A DNA stretch of 64,000 nt from Croceivirga sp009797885 (GCA_045866215.1 AP035880.1:930001-994000); one strand, 5' to 3'; positions 41,582 through 51,128 are shown, counted from the stretch's first letter. Program-made: numbers and translations. Notes: generated by a model not told the origin, from the letters alone.

Positions 41582-44275
41582 TTATTGATCAACCAAATTC
41601 GGAGCTAGCCACTTCTTGGCTTCCTCCAAGCCCAAGTTTTTCCGTTTTGCATAATCTTCAACTTGGTCCGGTTTAATTTTCCCAAGCCCAAAATATTTGG
41701 ATTTATGGTGCCCAAAATAATAGCCACTGACACTGGCCGCGGGCCACATCGCCAAACTCTCGGTCAGTGTTACCCCTATTTTTTCGTTTACTCCCAGTAA
41801 TTCCCAAATGGTCAGTTTTTCCAAGTGGTCCGGACAGGCCGGATAACCCGGGGCGGGACGGATTCCCTTATATTTTTCATCAATCAAGGCATCGTTATCC
41901 AATTTTTCCTTGGCCGCATAACCCCAATATCTTGTCCTCACCTCTTTGTGCAAATATTCGGCAAAAGCTTCGGCCAATCGGTCGGCAAGGGCCTTGATCA
42001 TAATTGAGCCATAATCATCATGATCTTTTTCAAATGCTGTGGCCAATTCTTTTGTGCCAAAACCAGCGGTTACACAAAAACAACCCATGTAATCCTGAAT
42101 ACCGGTTCCTTTTGGGGCTATAAAATCCGCTAAAGCCATATTGGGAACGCCATCTCGTTTTTTGAGCTGTTGACGTAAGGTTCGAAACGTAAATTTTCCA
42201 TGTTCCTTGGAAAGGACTTCAATATCATCCCCATCTATGGTATTTGCAGGGAAGAGCCCAAAGATGGCCTTACCCTTCAACAGCTTTTCATCCAAGACTT
42301 TTTTGAGCAGAATTTGGGCATCATGAAAAAGTTCATTTGCTTGTTCACCGACTACCTCATCTTCCAAAATAGCAGGGTATTTTCCATGCAGGTCCCAGGA
42401 ACGGAAAAAAGGGGTCCAATCAATAAATTCCTTGAGTTTGGATAAATCAAAATTATCCCAGACCTCTATGCCCAGTTGATTGGGCTTGTAAATGTCCTCT
42501 TCTTTAAATTCAATTTGCAATTTATTCGCCCGTGCTTCTTCCAAGCTTAGATATTCTTTCTGTTTGGTTCGATTTAAAAATTTTTCACGAAAGCTTTCGT
42601 AGTCGAGTTTAATTGATTTCTTGTAAGTTTCGGAAGTTTCTTTTTGAAGCAAGTCCCCAACCACGGTTACAGCTCTTGAAGCATCATGTACATGCACCAC
42701 GGATTGGCTGTACATTGGGTCTATTTTGACCGCCGTGTGGGCCTTGCTCGTAGTTGCCCCACCAATCAATAGCGGAACGTCGAAGTTTTGACGTTCCATC
42801 TCCTTGGCCAAGAAGACCATTTCATCAAGTGAAGGGGTTATCAATCCACTCAATCCAATGATATCAACTTTTTCTTCAATCGCCCTATTAATAATTTTTT
42901 CAGGAGGTACCATTACCCCCAAATCAACAATTTCATAGTTGTTACAGGCCAGGACCACGGATACAATGTTTTTTCCGATATCGTGCACATCACCTTTAAC
43001 GGTAGCCATTAGAATACGCCCGGCCGCTTGGCCGACAGTTATGTCGGCATTGTTCTTTTTCTCCTCTTCAATAAAAGGCTCTAGATGGGCAACGGCTTTT
43101 TTCATGACCCTGGCCGATTTCACTACTTGCGGCAAAAACATTTTTCCGCTGCCGAACAAATCCCCCACAACGTTCATACCGGTCATTAGATTTCCCTCTA
43201 TAACTTCAAGTGGTTTTGAAGCGTTTTGACGGGCTTCTTCAACATCTTCAATAATGTATTGGTCTATTCCTTTGACCAAGGCCCGAGTGATACGGTCTTG
43301 CAGTGGTTCTTGACGCCAGGAAAGGTCCACTTTACTCTCTTTGGTCTTTCCCTGGACGGTTTCAGCAAATTCCAACAGTCTTTCCGTGGCATCTTCCCTT
43401 CGATTAAGAATTACATCTTCCACATATTCCAAAAGGTCCTTTGGGATATCGTCATAAACCTCCAACAAAGCCGGATTGACAATACCTATGTTCATTCCGG
43501 CCTGAATGGCGTGATATAAGAAAACGGAATGCATCGCTTCCCGTACGGGGTTATTACCTCTAAAGGAAAAGGAAACATTACTGACCCCTCCACTCACACT
43601 GCAGTGGGGAAGATTGCTACGCACCCATTGCGTACCTTCAATAAAGTCGAGTGCATTTCGCTTGTGTTCATCCATTCCTGTAGCTACAGGAAAAATATTG
43701 AGGTCAAAAATGATGTCTTCCGGAGGAAAGCCCACCTCATCCACTAAGATTTTATAAGAACGTTCGGCTATTTCAATCCGTCGTTCCAAATTATCTGCTT
43801 GGCCCACCTCATCAAACGCCATGATAATTACCGCTGCACCGTACCGCTTGATTAATTTAGCCTGGCGGACGAACTCTTCTTTACCTTCCTTTAAGCTAAT
43901 GGAGTTTACCACACATTTTCCCTGGACCACTTGAAGCCCTGCTTCAATAATCTCCCATTTGGAACTATCTATCATGATGGGAACACGCGCGATGTCGGGT
44001 TCGGCAACGATCAAATTCAAAAACCTGACCATGGCCTGCTTGCCATCAATAAGACCGTCATCCATATTGATGTCAATAATCTGGGCCCCGCCCTCTACTT
44101 GATGTCTCGCAATTTCAAGTGCTTCCTCGTACTTATCCTCTTTGATCAAACGCAGAAATTTCCGCGACCCAGCTACATTAGTGCGCTCCCCAACATTAAT
44201 GAAATTACTTTCCGGAGTAATCACAAGTGGTTCAAGACCACTTAAACGCATATATTTTGATTCCACATTACTCAT
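41582..44275 (-). CDS. metH: Cobalamin-dependent methionine synthase, pterin/B12/activation domains
   Basis: An 897-residue protein corresponding to the C-terminal three quarters of MetH. Order: pterin-binding domain (about 10-300; NVGERTNVAGSRKFL, IIDINMDDGLIDG), B12 cap and B12-binding domains (about 330-570; VKGDVHDIGKNIVSVVL with the cobalt-ligating His) and the SAM activation domain (about 600-890; RPAPGYPACPDH). The homocysteine-binding domain is encoded by the separate gene 9 bases upstream, so two proteins must assemble into the enzyme. It transfers the methyl group from methyl-tetrahydrofolate to homocysteine. Confidence 0.95.
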   Translation of the reverse strand: MSNVESKYMRLSGLEPLVITPESNFINVGERTNVAGSRKFLRLIKEDKYEEALEIARHQVEGGAQIIDINMDDGLIDGKQAMVRFLNLIVAEPDIARVPIMIDSSKWEIIEAGLQVVQGKCVVNSISLKEGKEEFVRQAKLIKRYGAAVIIMAFDEVGQADNLERRIEIAERSYKILVDEVGFPPEDIIFDLNIFPVATGMDEHKRNALDFIEGTQWVRSNLPHCSVSGGVSNVSFSFRGNNPVREAMHSVFLYHAIQAGMNIGIVNPALLEVYDDIPKDLLEYVEDVILNRREDATERLLEFAETVQGKTKESKVDLSWRQEPLQDRITRALVKGIDQYIIEDVEEARQNASKPLEVIEGNLMTGMNVVGDLFGSGKMFLPQVVKSARVMKKAVAHLEPFIEEEKKNNADITVGQAAGRILMATVKGDVHDIGKNIVSVVLACNNYEIVDLGVMVPPEKIINRAIEEKVDIIGLSGLITPSLDEMVFLAKEMERQNFDVPLLIGGATTSKAHTAVKIDPMYSQSVVHVHDASRAVTVVGDLLQKETSETYKKSIKLDYESFREKFLNRTKQKEYLSLEEARANKLQIEFKEEDIYKPNQLGIEVWDNFDLSKLKEFIDWTPFFRSWDLHGKYPAILEDEVVGEQANELFHDAQILLKKVLDEKLLKGKAIFGLFPANTIDGDDIEVLSKEHGKFTFRTLRQQLKKRDGVPNMALADFIAPKGTGIQDYMGCFCVTAGFGTKELATAFEKDHDDYGSIMIKALADRLAEAFAEYLHKEVRTRYWGYAAKEKLDNDALIDEKYKGIRPAPGYPACPDHLEKLTIWELLGVNEKIGVTLTESLAMWPAASVSGYYFGHHKSKYFGLGKIKPDQVEDYAKRKNLGLEEAKKWLAPNLVDQ

Positions 44276-44284
44276 CTACGGACG

Positions 44285-45286
44285 TTATGTAGAAAATTCA
44301 AATTTTCGCGGTCGATAATTGGCAACCAAATCGGCAATCGCCTTAATATGTTCCTCTGTAGTGCCGCAACAGCCACCGACGACGTTAATTAGTCCTTTCT
44401 CCAAATATTCCCCAATTTGATTTGCCATACTTTCCGAGGTCTCATCATACTCACCAAAAGCATTTGGAAGCCCTGCATTGGGATGCGCGGATATGGCAAA
44501 ATTAGATTTTGCGGATATCACCTCTAAATAGGGAATCAACTGTTTTGCCCCTAAAGCACAATTAAACCCTACAGATAAAAGGGGAAGGTGGGAAACTGAA
44601 ATCAAAAAGGCTTCAGCGGTTTGCCCGGACAAGGTTCTACCACTAGCATCCGTTATGGTTCCACTGACCATAATGGGCACTTTTTTATCTCTTTCTTCAA
44701 TAATTTCTTCAATGGCAAAAAGGGCCGCCTTGGCATTCAAGGTGTCAAAAATGGTTTCTACCATCAAAATATCGGCACCACCATCAAGCAACGCCTCTGC
44801 CTGCTGCTTGTAGGCAACACGCAAATCTTCAAAGGTAATTGCCCGATAGCCTGGATCATTTACATCAGGTGACATACTCGCTGTTTTATTGGTAGGTCCC
44901 ATGGTACCGATTACAAATCGTGGTTTATTGGGCTCTCTTATAGTAAATTCATCCGCGACCTTTTTTGCAATTCTTGCGGACTCATAGTTGAGTTCATAAA
45001 CCAGTTCTTCCATTTCATAATCGGCCATGGCAATGGTCGTACTGGAGAACGTATTGGTTTCAATCAAATCGGCACCGGCTTCAAAATATTTTCTATGTAT
45101 TTCTGCGATTGTTTCCGGTTGTGTCAGAGATAATAAGTCGTTATTTCCCTTCAACGGTATGGGCCAATCTTTGAAACGTTCTCCCCTAAAGTCTTCTTCG
45201 GTAAATTTATAACGCTGCAACATGGTGCCCATGGCACCATCCAATACCAAAATGCGTTCACTTAGTATTTCTTCAATCTTTGACAT
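44285..45286 (-). CDS. Methionine synthase homocysteine-binding subunit
   Basis: A 333-residue homocysteine S-methyltransferase domain, matching the N-terminal domain of MetH. Motifs: LVLDGAMGTMLQRY, ETNTFSSTTIAM, SVGFNCALGAKQL and the zinc ligands VGGCCGTTEEHI (two Cys, with the Cys in GFNC). It is the first gene of the riboswitch operon, followed by metH and metF. Confidence 0.94.
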   Translation of the reverse strand: MSKIEEILSERILVLDGAMGTMLQRYKFTEEDFRGERFKDWPIPLKGNNDLLSLTQPETIAEIHRKYFEAGADLIETNTFSSTTIAMADYEMEELVYELNYESARIAKKVADEFTIREPNKPRFVIGTMGPTNKTASMSPDVNDPGYRAITFEDLRVAYKQQAEALLDGGADILMVETIFDTLNAKAALFAIEEIIEERDKKVPIMVSGTITDASGRTLSGQTAEAFLISVSHLPLLSVGFNCALGAKQLIPYLEVISAKSNFAISAHPNAGLPNAFGEYDETSESMANQIGEYLEKGLINVVGGCCGTTEEHIKAIADLVANYRPRKFEFST

Positions 45287-45361
45287 AGGTCTATTTTTTC
45301 TTCTTTGAGAAAGTCAGCATCAAGAAAATGTATCGGGAAACAGACAGAAACGTCTTATTCT

Positions 45362-45519
45362 GTTATCCTTCCCATATCATCCTGTAATTACTTTAGCAGG
45401 TCCCAAACAAATTTGGGGTGGGTAGAATGTAGCACCTTCTCAGGTCCTGATCGGCATCAGGATAAACCGAGGGTTGCTAAGGCATCATAGGGTCTATTCC
45501 CTCCACCTTTCTTGATAAC
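45362..45519 (-). ncRNA. SAM-I (S-box) riboswitch upstream of metH
   Basis: On the minus strand the P1 arms GTTATC (45519-45514) and GATAAC (45367-45362) enclose the S-box core: AAGAAAGGTGGAGGGA, then ACCCT, GCAACCCTCGG and GGTGCTACATTC. This is the SAM-I aptamer, which binds S-adenosylmethionine and turns off methionine genes when SAM is high. A -7-like promoter box lies 27 bases upstream. The downstream 75 bases to the ATG contain no terminator that I can recognise, so the mode of action is open. Confidence 0.93.
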
Positions 45520-45545
45520 TTTCAATTTTTAAATGAACTCTTGCG

Positions 45546-45577
45546 CAAAGAAACGGCGCATTGTTTTGAAAACCAAA
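45546..45577 (-). promoter_or_regulatory. Promoter for the metH riboswitch operon
   Basis: Minus strand TTTG (45577-45574), 20 bases, then TTTCTTTG (45553-45546), one base off TAnnTTTG. It lies 27 bases before the riboswitch. Confidence 0.4.
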
Positions 45578-45658
45578 AAAACCTTCCAAAAAGAAATTGA
45601 AAGGCTTTTCCACTTTAGAACATGTCTTGAGTTCGTGAGGTTTAGCGTCACGAAAAAT

Positions 45659-46720
45659 CTATATGATACTTTGTACCACTTCTTTTTTGGCTTCCTTTTT
45701 GGTGCCATCAAATCCTTCAACACCACCGACAGTGGTATATTTCATCACAAACCGCTTGTCCGGATTTATAATTTGATAGGCGTATTGGCACATAACGGCC
45801 GCTTCATGAAAACCAGATAAAATCAGTTTTAGTTTCCCTTCATAGGTGTTGACATCGCCAATGGCAAAAACCCCTGGAATATTGGTTTGGTAATCCTTGG
45901 CGTTATTTACTCTAATGGCATTTTTTTCGATTTCGAGACCCCAATTCCCCAAAGGCCCCAGTTTAGGGGAAAGTCCGAACAAGGGGATAAAATGGTCAAC
46001 TTCCAAATATGTTGGTTCTTTATCCGGCTCGGTACTTTTAATAACTACGGCCTGAAGTTCCTTATTTCCATGCAATTCCTTTACCTCTGCCTTGGTATAT
46101 AACTTGATTTTCCCCAATTGTGCCAACTCCCGTGCTTTTTCCACGGAATCCAATGCCCCCCTAAATTCATTCCTTCTATGGACCAGTGATACTTCGGAGG
46201 CCACATCGGCCAGATAAATGGCCCAGTCCAAAGCCGAATCGCCACCCCCTGCAATTACCACCTTCCTATCCCTATAGATTTCAGGGTCCTTAATGATATA
46301 GGAGACACCCTTATCCTCAAACCTTTCCAAATTCTCGAGTTGTGGCTTGCGAGGTTCAAAAGACCCCAATCCTCCAGCGATTACGACTACCGGTGCATGG
46401 TGCTTGGTTCCTTTATTGGTGGTTACAATGAACGAACCATCTTCTTGTTTTTCCAATGTTTCGGCCCGCTCTCCCAAAGTATATCCAGCATTGAATGGCT
46501 TTATCTGTTCCAAGAGACGTTCAACCAAATCCCCGGCTAAAATCTCCGGATAGGCAGGAATGTCATAAATGGGTTTCTTTGGATAGATTTCCGAACACTG
46601 CCCCCCTGGTTGGGGCAATGCATCGATCAAATGACATTTCAGTTTTAATAATCCAGCTTCAAATACGGTAAACAATCCTGTTGGGCCTGCCCCAATTATC
46701 AATATATCGGTTTTAATCAT
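45659..46720 (-). CDS. NAD(P)/FAD oxidoreductase, ferredoxin-NADP reductase-like
   Basis: A 353-residue flavoprotein of the thioredoxin reductase/TrxB-like ferredoxin-NADP reductase family. FAD motif IIGAGPTGLFTVFEAG, the NAD(P)-binding VVIAGGGDSALDWA and the C-terminal FAD motif IPGVFAIGDVNTYEGK. There is no CxxC redox pair. In this cluster it may feed electrons, through ferredoxin, to the sulfite reductase (inference). It lies 145 bases after the siroheme gene, in the same direction. Confidence 0.88.
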   Translation of the reverse strand: MIKTDILIIGAGPTGLFTVFEAGLLKLKCHLIDALPQPGGQCSEIYPKKPIYDIPAYPEILAGDLVERLLEQIKPFNAGYTLGERAETLEKQEDGSFIVTTNKGTKHHAPVVVIAGGLGSFEPRKPQLENLERFEDKGVSYIIKDPEIYRDRKVVIAGGGDSALDWAIYLADVASEVSLVHRRNEFRGALDSVEKARELAQLGKIKLYTKAEVKELHGNKELQAVVIKSTEPDKEPTYLEVDHFIPLFGLSPKLGPLGNWGLEIEKNAIRVNNAKDYQTNIPGVFAIGDVNTYEGKLKLILSGFHEAAVMCQYAYQIINPDKRFVMKYTTVGGVEGFDGTKKEAKKEVVQSII

Positions 46721-46865
46721 TTCTATTATTAGTTATTAGTATTGAGTAATAAGACGATAGAAAAATGGCATGCCATTGACTTCAAGTCTTTAATTATCTC
46801 AATCATTAGTATTCTATTTTAAGGGTAATTCCATAAATCCTAAGTACTCGTATCTTACTACTTGC

Positions 46866-47444
46866 TCAGGCTTTTTCAACCAATTTTTGTGTGATTTTAT
46901 TCATTTTGTCCACTTTTTCTTCAAAATCACCTTTTATCGTTTTTCTAAATTCATTTAGGTTCTGTACCATTTTACTGATATCTTCAGGTAGCACCTCTTC
47001 AAAAAATTGTCGAAGACGTTTCGCTGTTGTTGGTGATTTTCCATTGGTGGAGATTGCCACCTTTACATGACCTTTGGTCACAATACCCCCCATATAGAAA
47101 TCACATAATGGGGGATTGTCCGCAACATTGACCAAAGTATGCAGCTTGCGACAGTCATTGTATATCCTAAGATTCACTTCAGGCACGTCCGTTGTGGCAA
47201 CTACCATGTGTTTTCGATACAAATAATTAGCGTTGTATTCATCTTCGACTATGGTCACGTTGAATTGTTTCGCGATATCCAAAGTAGCTTCCCGAAACAT
47301 AGGGGCAACCATGGTAACCTTGGCATCTGGGCTTGACTTGGTGAGAAAATGCAATTTTTCCTCCGCAACATAGCCCCCGCCCACAATGAGCACCTCCAAC
47401 TGGGAAGTCTTTAAGAAAATGGGATAGAGATTGTTTCGTTCCAT
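46866..47444 (-). CDS. Precorrin-2 dehydrogenase / sirohydrochlorin ferrochelatase
   Basis: A 192-residue Met8/CysG N-terminal-type protein. The NAD-binding motif is LEVLIVGGGYVAEEK, followed by AIVTTDVPEVN-like MVVATTDVPEVN and VAISTNGKSPTTAKRLR. It makes siroheme from precorrin-2, which sulfite reductase needs. Its ATG overlaps the cobA stop (TAATG). Short of the fused CysG, the methylase is the separate gene next to it. Confidence 0.9.
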   Translation of the reverse strand: MERNNLYPIFLKTSQLEVLIVGGGYVAEEKLHFLTKSSPDAKVTMVAPMFREATLDIAKQFNVTIVEDEYNANYLYRKHMVVATTDVPEVNLRIYNDCRKLHTLVNVADNPPLCDFYMGGIVTKGHVKVAISTNGKSPTTAKRLRQFFEEVLPEDISKMVQNLNEFRKTIKGDFEEKVDKMNKITQKLVEKA

Positions 47445-48250
47445 TAGGTAAAAACCATTTGTTGTTTTTGAATTTCCATCAATTTGTTGTGGTGTTTCAC
47501 CACTTCCCCGATTACAATAATCGCTGGATTGGACAACTGTTGCTCCCTGACCTTGGCTTCAATGGTAGCAACAGTGCCAATTCCAATTTTTTCGTTCCTT
47601 GTGGTCCCTTCTTGAATAATGGCCACTGGGGTATCCCCCTTGCCTTCTTTTTTGAAAAGTTCCATGATTTCCGCAAGCTTTGACATTCCCATTAAAATCA
47701 CCACGGTTGCACTGGATTTTGCCGCCAACGTAACATCATTGGAAAGCCTATGTTCCTTGGTGGTCCCTGTAATCACCCAAAAGCTTTCGGCTGCACCCCT
47801 TTTGGTCACGGGAATATTTGCATTGGCCGGCACGGCAACCGAGGATGAGATTCCAGGAACGACGGCTACTTCAAGACCGTATTCAGCGGCATATTCCATT
47901 TCCTCAGCCCCTCGACCAAAAACGAAGGGATCTCCTCCTTTTAATCGCACCACATGTTTACCTTGTTTTCCCCGTTGTACGATCAATTCATTGATTTGTT
48001 GCTGTTGATAGCGATAACAACCTTTTCGCTTCCCAACAAATATGTGTTCGGATTTTGGGGCATATTCAAGCAATTCTGGATCGACCAAAGCATCGTACAA
48101 AACCACATCTGCCGATTGCAATGCTTTAATACCCCTAAGCGTAATCAAGTCGATGGCCCCAGGACCAGCGCCTACCACCGTCAATTTTCCAAACCCTCCT
48201 TCGGTCCCATCAAAGGGGGGATGATACTGCTGTGTCCCTTTAATTCTCAT
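47444..48250 (-). CDS. cobA: Uroporphyrinogen-III C-methyltransferase
   Basis: A 268-residue SAM-dependent enzyme that forms precorrin-2. Motifs: VVGAGPGAIDLITLRG, VLYDALVDPELL, RLKGGDPFVFGRGAEEM and VPGISSSVAVPANANIP. It overlaps the sulfite reductase stop by four bases (ATGA), so it is translationally coupled and should be expressed with it. Confidence 0.94.
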   Translation of the reverse strand: MRIKGTQQYHPPFDGTEGGFGKLTVVGAGPGAIDLITLRGIKALQSADVVLYDALVDPELLEYAPKSEHIFVGKRKGCYRYQQQQINELIVQRGKQGKHVVRLKGGDPFVFGRGAEEMEYAAEYGLEVAVVPGISSSVAVPANANIPVTKRGAAESFWVITGTTKEHRLSNDVTLAAKSSATVVILMGMSKLAEIMELFKKEGKGDTPVAIIQEGTTRNEKIGIGTVATIEAKVREQQLSNPAIIVIGEVVKHHNKLMEIQKQQMVFT

Positions 48251-50364
48251 GCTTCTTGAAGTTCAAGTTTTCTAAATGCCTGGAGTTGGCCCAATACAGC
48301 CTTGGCATCTTCCAAATATGATTTCGCAAATTCTTCAGAGGGTTTTGTTTTGTTCAACTGAAGGACCATGTCCTCAAAACTTCCAAGCCCCCTTTCCGTT
48401 CTCCCAAAGGGGGAAAACGTGACTTTCCCCGTTTGAACAAATAGCTTGTCAAAATCCTTGATAATACTGGAATGGGTATTGGTTTTGGTTTTCTCGGCAG
48501 TCAATAAAGCTTTTGCGGAATTGACCATGGATTGGTAACTATAGTAAATACTGGCGGCACATTTTCCCTCTTGCAATGCTTCTTGCGCATTTTCTATTTT
48601 TTCATCGCTTTCAAAAAACAAGGTGGCTACCAAATCCACTATGACACCGGCACATTCCCCAATTCCGATTTCCTTTTTATACTTTTCCGAATTTCCCCAA
48701 TCGATAAAATCCTCAGGGGTCAAATTGTCTACATTCGAAAGGTGTTTCAAAAAATCATAAAAATAGTGTTCGCCTTTGGTTGCATAATAGTCCTCAAATT
48801 TTTGGCCATTGCCATGCGCGTCAAAATCGTTCAGAATCAGCCTTAGGGCCTCGGGTCCACGTTTACTCGGAATTTTAACCACTTTATCTGCAAAGGTCCC
48901 TTTTCCATTGCCATGGTTTCCACCACCCAATAGCACTTGCAGTGCAGGGGCCACCAACTTATCCTTGGTACGGACACTCATCCCTTGAAACCCAATATGC
49001 GCCATATTATGTTGTCCACAGGCATTCATACAGCCGCTGATCTTAATGACCACATCCGGATTATTGACGTATTGGGGATATTCTTCCTTGATGACCTCCT
49101 CCAGTTTTTCTGCAATACCCGTGCTGCTTGCAATTCCCAAATTGCAGGTATCGGTACCTGGGCAGGCCGTAATGTCCAATGCTTTATTGTAACCGACTTC
49201 GGCAAACCCCAATTTCTTAAGTTCTTGATAGAAAAACGGAAGCAATTCTTCCTTCACATGGGGAATCAAGATATTCTGTCGTAGCGACAAACGAATTTCA
49301 CCAGCAGCATACTTCTGCACCAATTGGGCAAGTAATCGCGCCTTATCCGTATAAAAATCCCCCAAGAGTACTTTGATACCAATGGCAACATATCCTTCTT
49401 GCTTTTGAGGAACGATGTTCGTTGCCTTCCATTGTTCAAAGCTCTCCCGATCTGCGATGGCAAGCTGTGGAACTTCTATTTCAGTTACCGTGACCTTTGG
49501 ATAATTCTCAAAGTCAATGGGGTAAGACTGGATCGGTATGGCTTTTTGTTCCTGTTGTAGCAACTCCCGAAACCCTTCCAGGCCAATATCCTTTATCAAA
49601 AATTTCATTCTGGCCTTGGCACGACTTTTACGTTCCCCATAGCGATCGAACACACGAATAACCCCTTCCATCATTGGAATAATCTTTTCCGTTGAAAGAA
49701 ACTCGAACAGCACATCGGCATGTCTGGGTTGCGAACCAAGTCCACCGCCAAGCATTACTTTGAAGCCTCGTTGGCCATCTCTTATTTTTGCTATAAATCC
49801 CAGATCATGCATGTAGGACAAACCGGTATCTGCATCCGTCGCCGAAAAGGAAACCTTAAATTTCCTGCCCATCTCTTGACCAATGGGATTTCGAAGGAAA
49901 TATTCAAAAACTGCCTGCGCATACGGAGAGACATCAAAGGGTTCGTTAGGGTCTATGCCCGCCGTTTCACTTGCGGTAACATTACGAACGGTATTCCCGC
50001 AGGCCTCACGAAGTGTAACCTGGTCTTTTTCCAATTGCGCCCAGAGCTCGGGCGTCCGTTCCAGGTCTACATAATGGATTTGAATGTCCTGACGGGTGGT
50101 AATATGTAATCTCCCCGTGGAATATTCATCGGAAACATCGCAAATACGCAACAACTGATTGGAAGTGACCTTGCCATAGGGCAGTTTTATTCGAATCATC
50201 TGTACACCCTGCTGACGTTGTCCATAAACCCCTCTGGCCAAACGAAGACTCCGAAACTTTTCCTCATCAACATTGCCTTCCTTAAACTGGCGTATTTTGT
50301 GTTCCAGTTCTATGATGTCCTTTTCAACAACTGGATTTTCTATTTCTGTTCTAAAACTTTTCAT
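48247..50364 (-). CDS. Siroheme sulfite reductase with a C-terminal HEPN-like domain
   Basis: A 705-residue protein. Residues 1 to about 560 are the hemoprotein subunit of sulfite/nitrite reductase: the siroheme-Fe4S4 ligands are Cys401 and Cys407 (CPGTDTC) and Cys445 and Cys449 (GCMNACG). Residues about 585-700 form a HEPN-like helical domain (AASIYYSYQSMVNSAKALL, then THSSIIKDFDKLF), which I would not expect in E. coli CysI. It reduces sulfite to sulfide. A candidate Rrf2 operator lies 12 bases upstream of the ATG, and siroheme genes follow it. Confidence 0.9.
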   Translation of the reverse strand: MKSFRTEIENPVVEKDIIELEHKIRQFKEGNVDEEKFRSLRLARGVYGQRQQGVQMIRIKLPYGKVTSNQLLRICDVSDEYSTGRLHITTRQDIQIHYVDLERTPELWAQLEKDQVTLREACGNTVRNVTASETAGIDPNEPFDVSPYAQAVFEYFLRNPIGQEMGRKFKVSFSATDADTGLSYMHDLGFIAKIRDGQRGFKVMLGGGLGSQPRHADVLFEFLSTEKIIPMMEGVIRVFDRYGERKSRAKARMKFLIKDIGLEGFRELLQQEQKAIPIQSYPIDFENYPKVTVTEIEVPQLAIADRESFEQWKATNIVPQKQEGYVAIGIKVLLGDFYTDKARLLAQLVQKYAAGEIRLSLRQNILIPHVKEELLPFFYQELKKLGFAEVGYNKALDITACPGTDTCNLGIASSTGIAEKLEEVIKEEYPQYVNNPDVVIKISGCMNACGQHNMAHIGFQGMSVRTKDKLVAPALQVLLGGGNHGNGKGTFADKVVKIPSKRGPEALRLILNDFDAHGNGQKFEDYYATKGEHYFYDFLKHLSNVDNLTPEDFIDWGNSEKYKKEIGIGECAGVIVDLVATLFFESDEKIENAQEALQEGKCAASIYYSYQSMVNSAKALLTAEKTKTNTHSSIIKDFDKLFVQTGKVTFSPFGRTERGLGSFEDMVLQLNKTKPSEEFAKSYLEDAKAVLGQLQAFRKLELQEA

Positions 50365-50375
50365 TGTCCTATTTA

Positions 50376-50393
50376 CCCTATTTTTTTAGTAGG
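50376..50393 (-). promoter_or_regulatory. Candidate Rrf2 operator at the sulfite reductase gene
   Basis: The minus strand reads CCTACTAAAAAAATAGGG: CCTA-N9-TAGG, sharing CCTACTAAA with the sites near cysH and the Rrf2 gene. It lies 12 bases upstream of the start codon. Confidence 0.5.
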
Positions 50394-50445
50394 TTTATAA
50401 ACATTAATTTTTAAACGATGGAAGTTCCTTTTCCAAGTTCATGAG

Positions 50446-51069
50446 TTATTGCAAATGAATACCACACTCTCGGGTCTCGAGTGCCTTTACCGGATCAAAA
50501 TAGGTGCTATTTTTAGGGAGGTCATGTGCTTCTAGATAATCATCCAAATCATCATCATTCCAATAATAAAATGGACTTACTTTTAAGATACCTTCTTTAC
50601 TACGACTTAAAATATCTTTTGAACTTCTTAATTCGGTCTGACGTATTCTAATGTTAGTGAACCAAATATCGGGTTGAAATTCCGACAAAGCCCTTCTAAA
50701 GGGTTCCAGTTTTACGATTTCCGAAAATTCTGCGTGTTCCGATTGGTCAGCTGAGGGAAAACCTAATCGATGTTCCGTAAAAGCCTTGGTCTCTTTGGGC
50801 ACATAAGTATTGAGATTTAAATCAAACCGTCTGGTTAGATGGGAAGCATGTTCATAGGTTTCCGGCAGATTATAACCTGTATCGCACCAAACAATATCTA
50901 TATTGGGCTCTATCCTTTGAAAAGTACTCAATAACACTGCAGAATACTTACCAAAGCTAGTGGTAACAATTCGTTTATGGGACAACGTTAGTGCCCAACT
51001 AATAATTTCCTCTGGTGGGATTCCCCTGAATTGCTTATTGTAATATTCAATGTCAATGTTTGCTGCCAT
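50446..51069 (-). CDS. cysH: Phosphoadenylylsulfate (PAPS) reductase
   Basis: A 207-residue enzyme reducing adenylated sulfate to sulfite. PP-loop TTSFGKYSAVLL, WCDTGYNLPETY and the C-terminal catalytic ECGIH (ends ECGIHLQ). It lacks the CC...CxxC motif of Fe4S4-containing APS reductases, so PAPS is the likely substrate, which would require an APS kinase. No sulfurylase or APS kinase gene is in the window. Upstream is a promoter overlapped by a palindromic operator candidate. Confidence 0.88.
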   Translation of the reverse strand: MAANIDIEYYNKQFRGIPPEEIISWALTLSHKRIVTTSFGKYSAVLLSTFQRIEPNIDIVWCDTGYNLPETYEHASHLTRRFDLNLNTYVPKETKAFTEHRLGFPSADQSEHAEFSEIVKLEPFRRALSEFQPDIWFTNIRIRQTELRSSKDILSRSKEGILKVSPFYYWNDDDLDDYLEAHDLPKNSTYFDPVKALETRECGIHLQ

Positions 51070-51106
51070 AATTAAGATTTCAAAAAACTATCCCTTATTT
51101 TATTAT

Positions 51107-51123
51107 CCTATAGATTTAGTAGG
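51107..51123 (-). promoter_or_regulatory. Candidate Rrf2 operator over the cysH transcript start
   Basis: The minus strand reads CCTACTAAATCTATAGG, an inverted CCTA-N9-TAGG with TCTA spacer, starting 5 bases after the cysH -7 box (51136-51129). A bound repressor would cover the transcription start. Confidence 0.55.
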
Positions 51124-51128
51124 AAATA

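Noticed and set aside
45520..45659. CGTGA/TCACG hairpin just after the oxidoreductase gene as a terminator
   Set aside because: On the minus strand the T run precedes the stem instead of following it.
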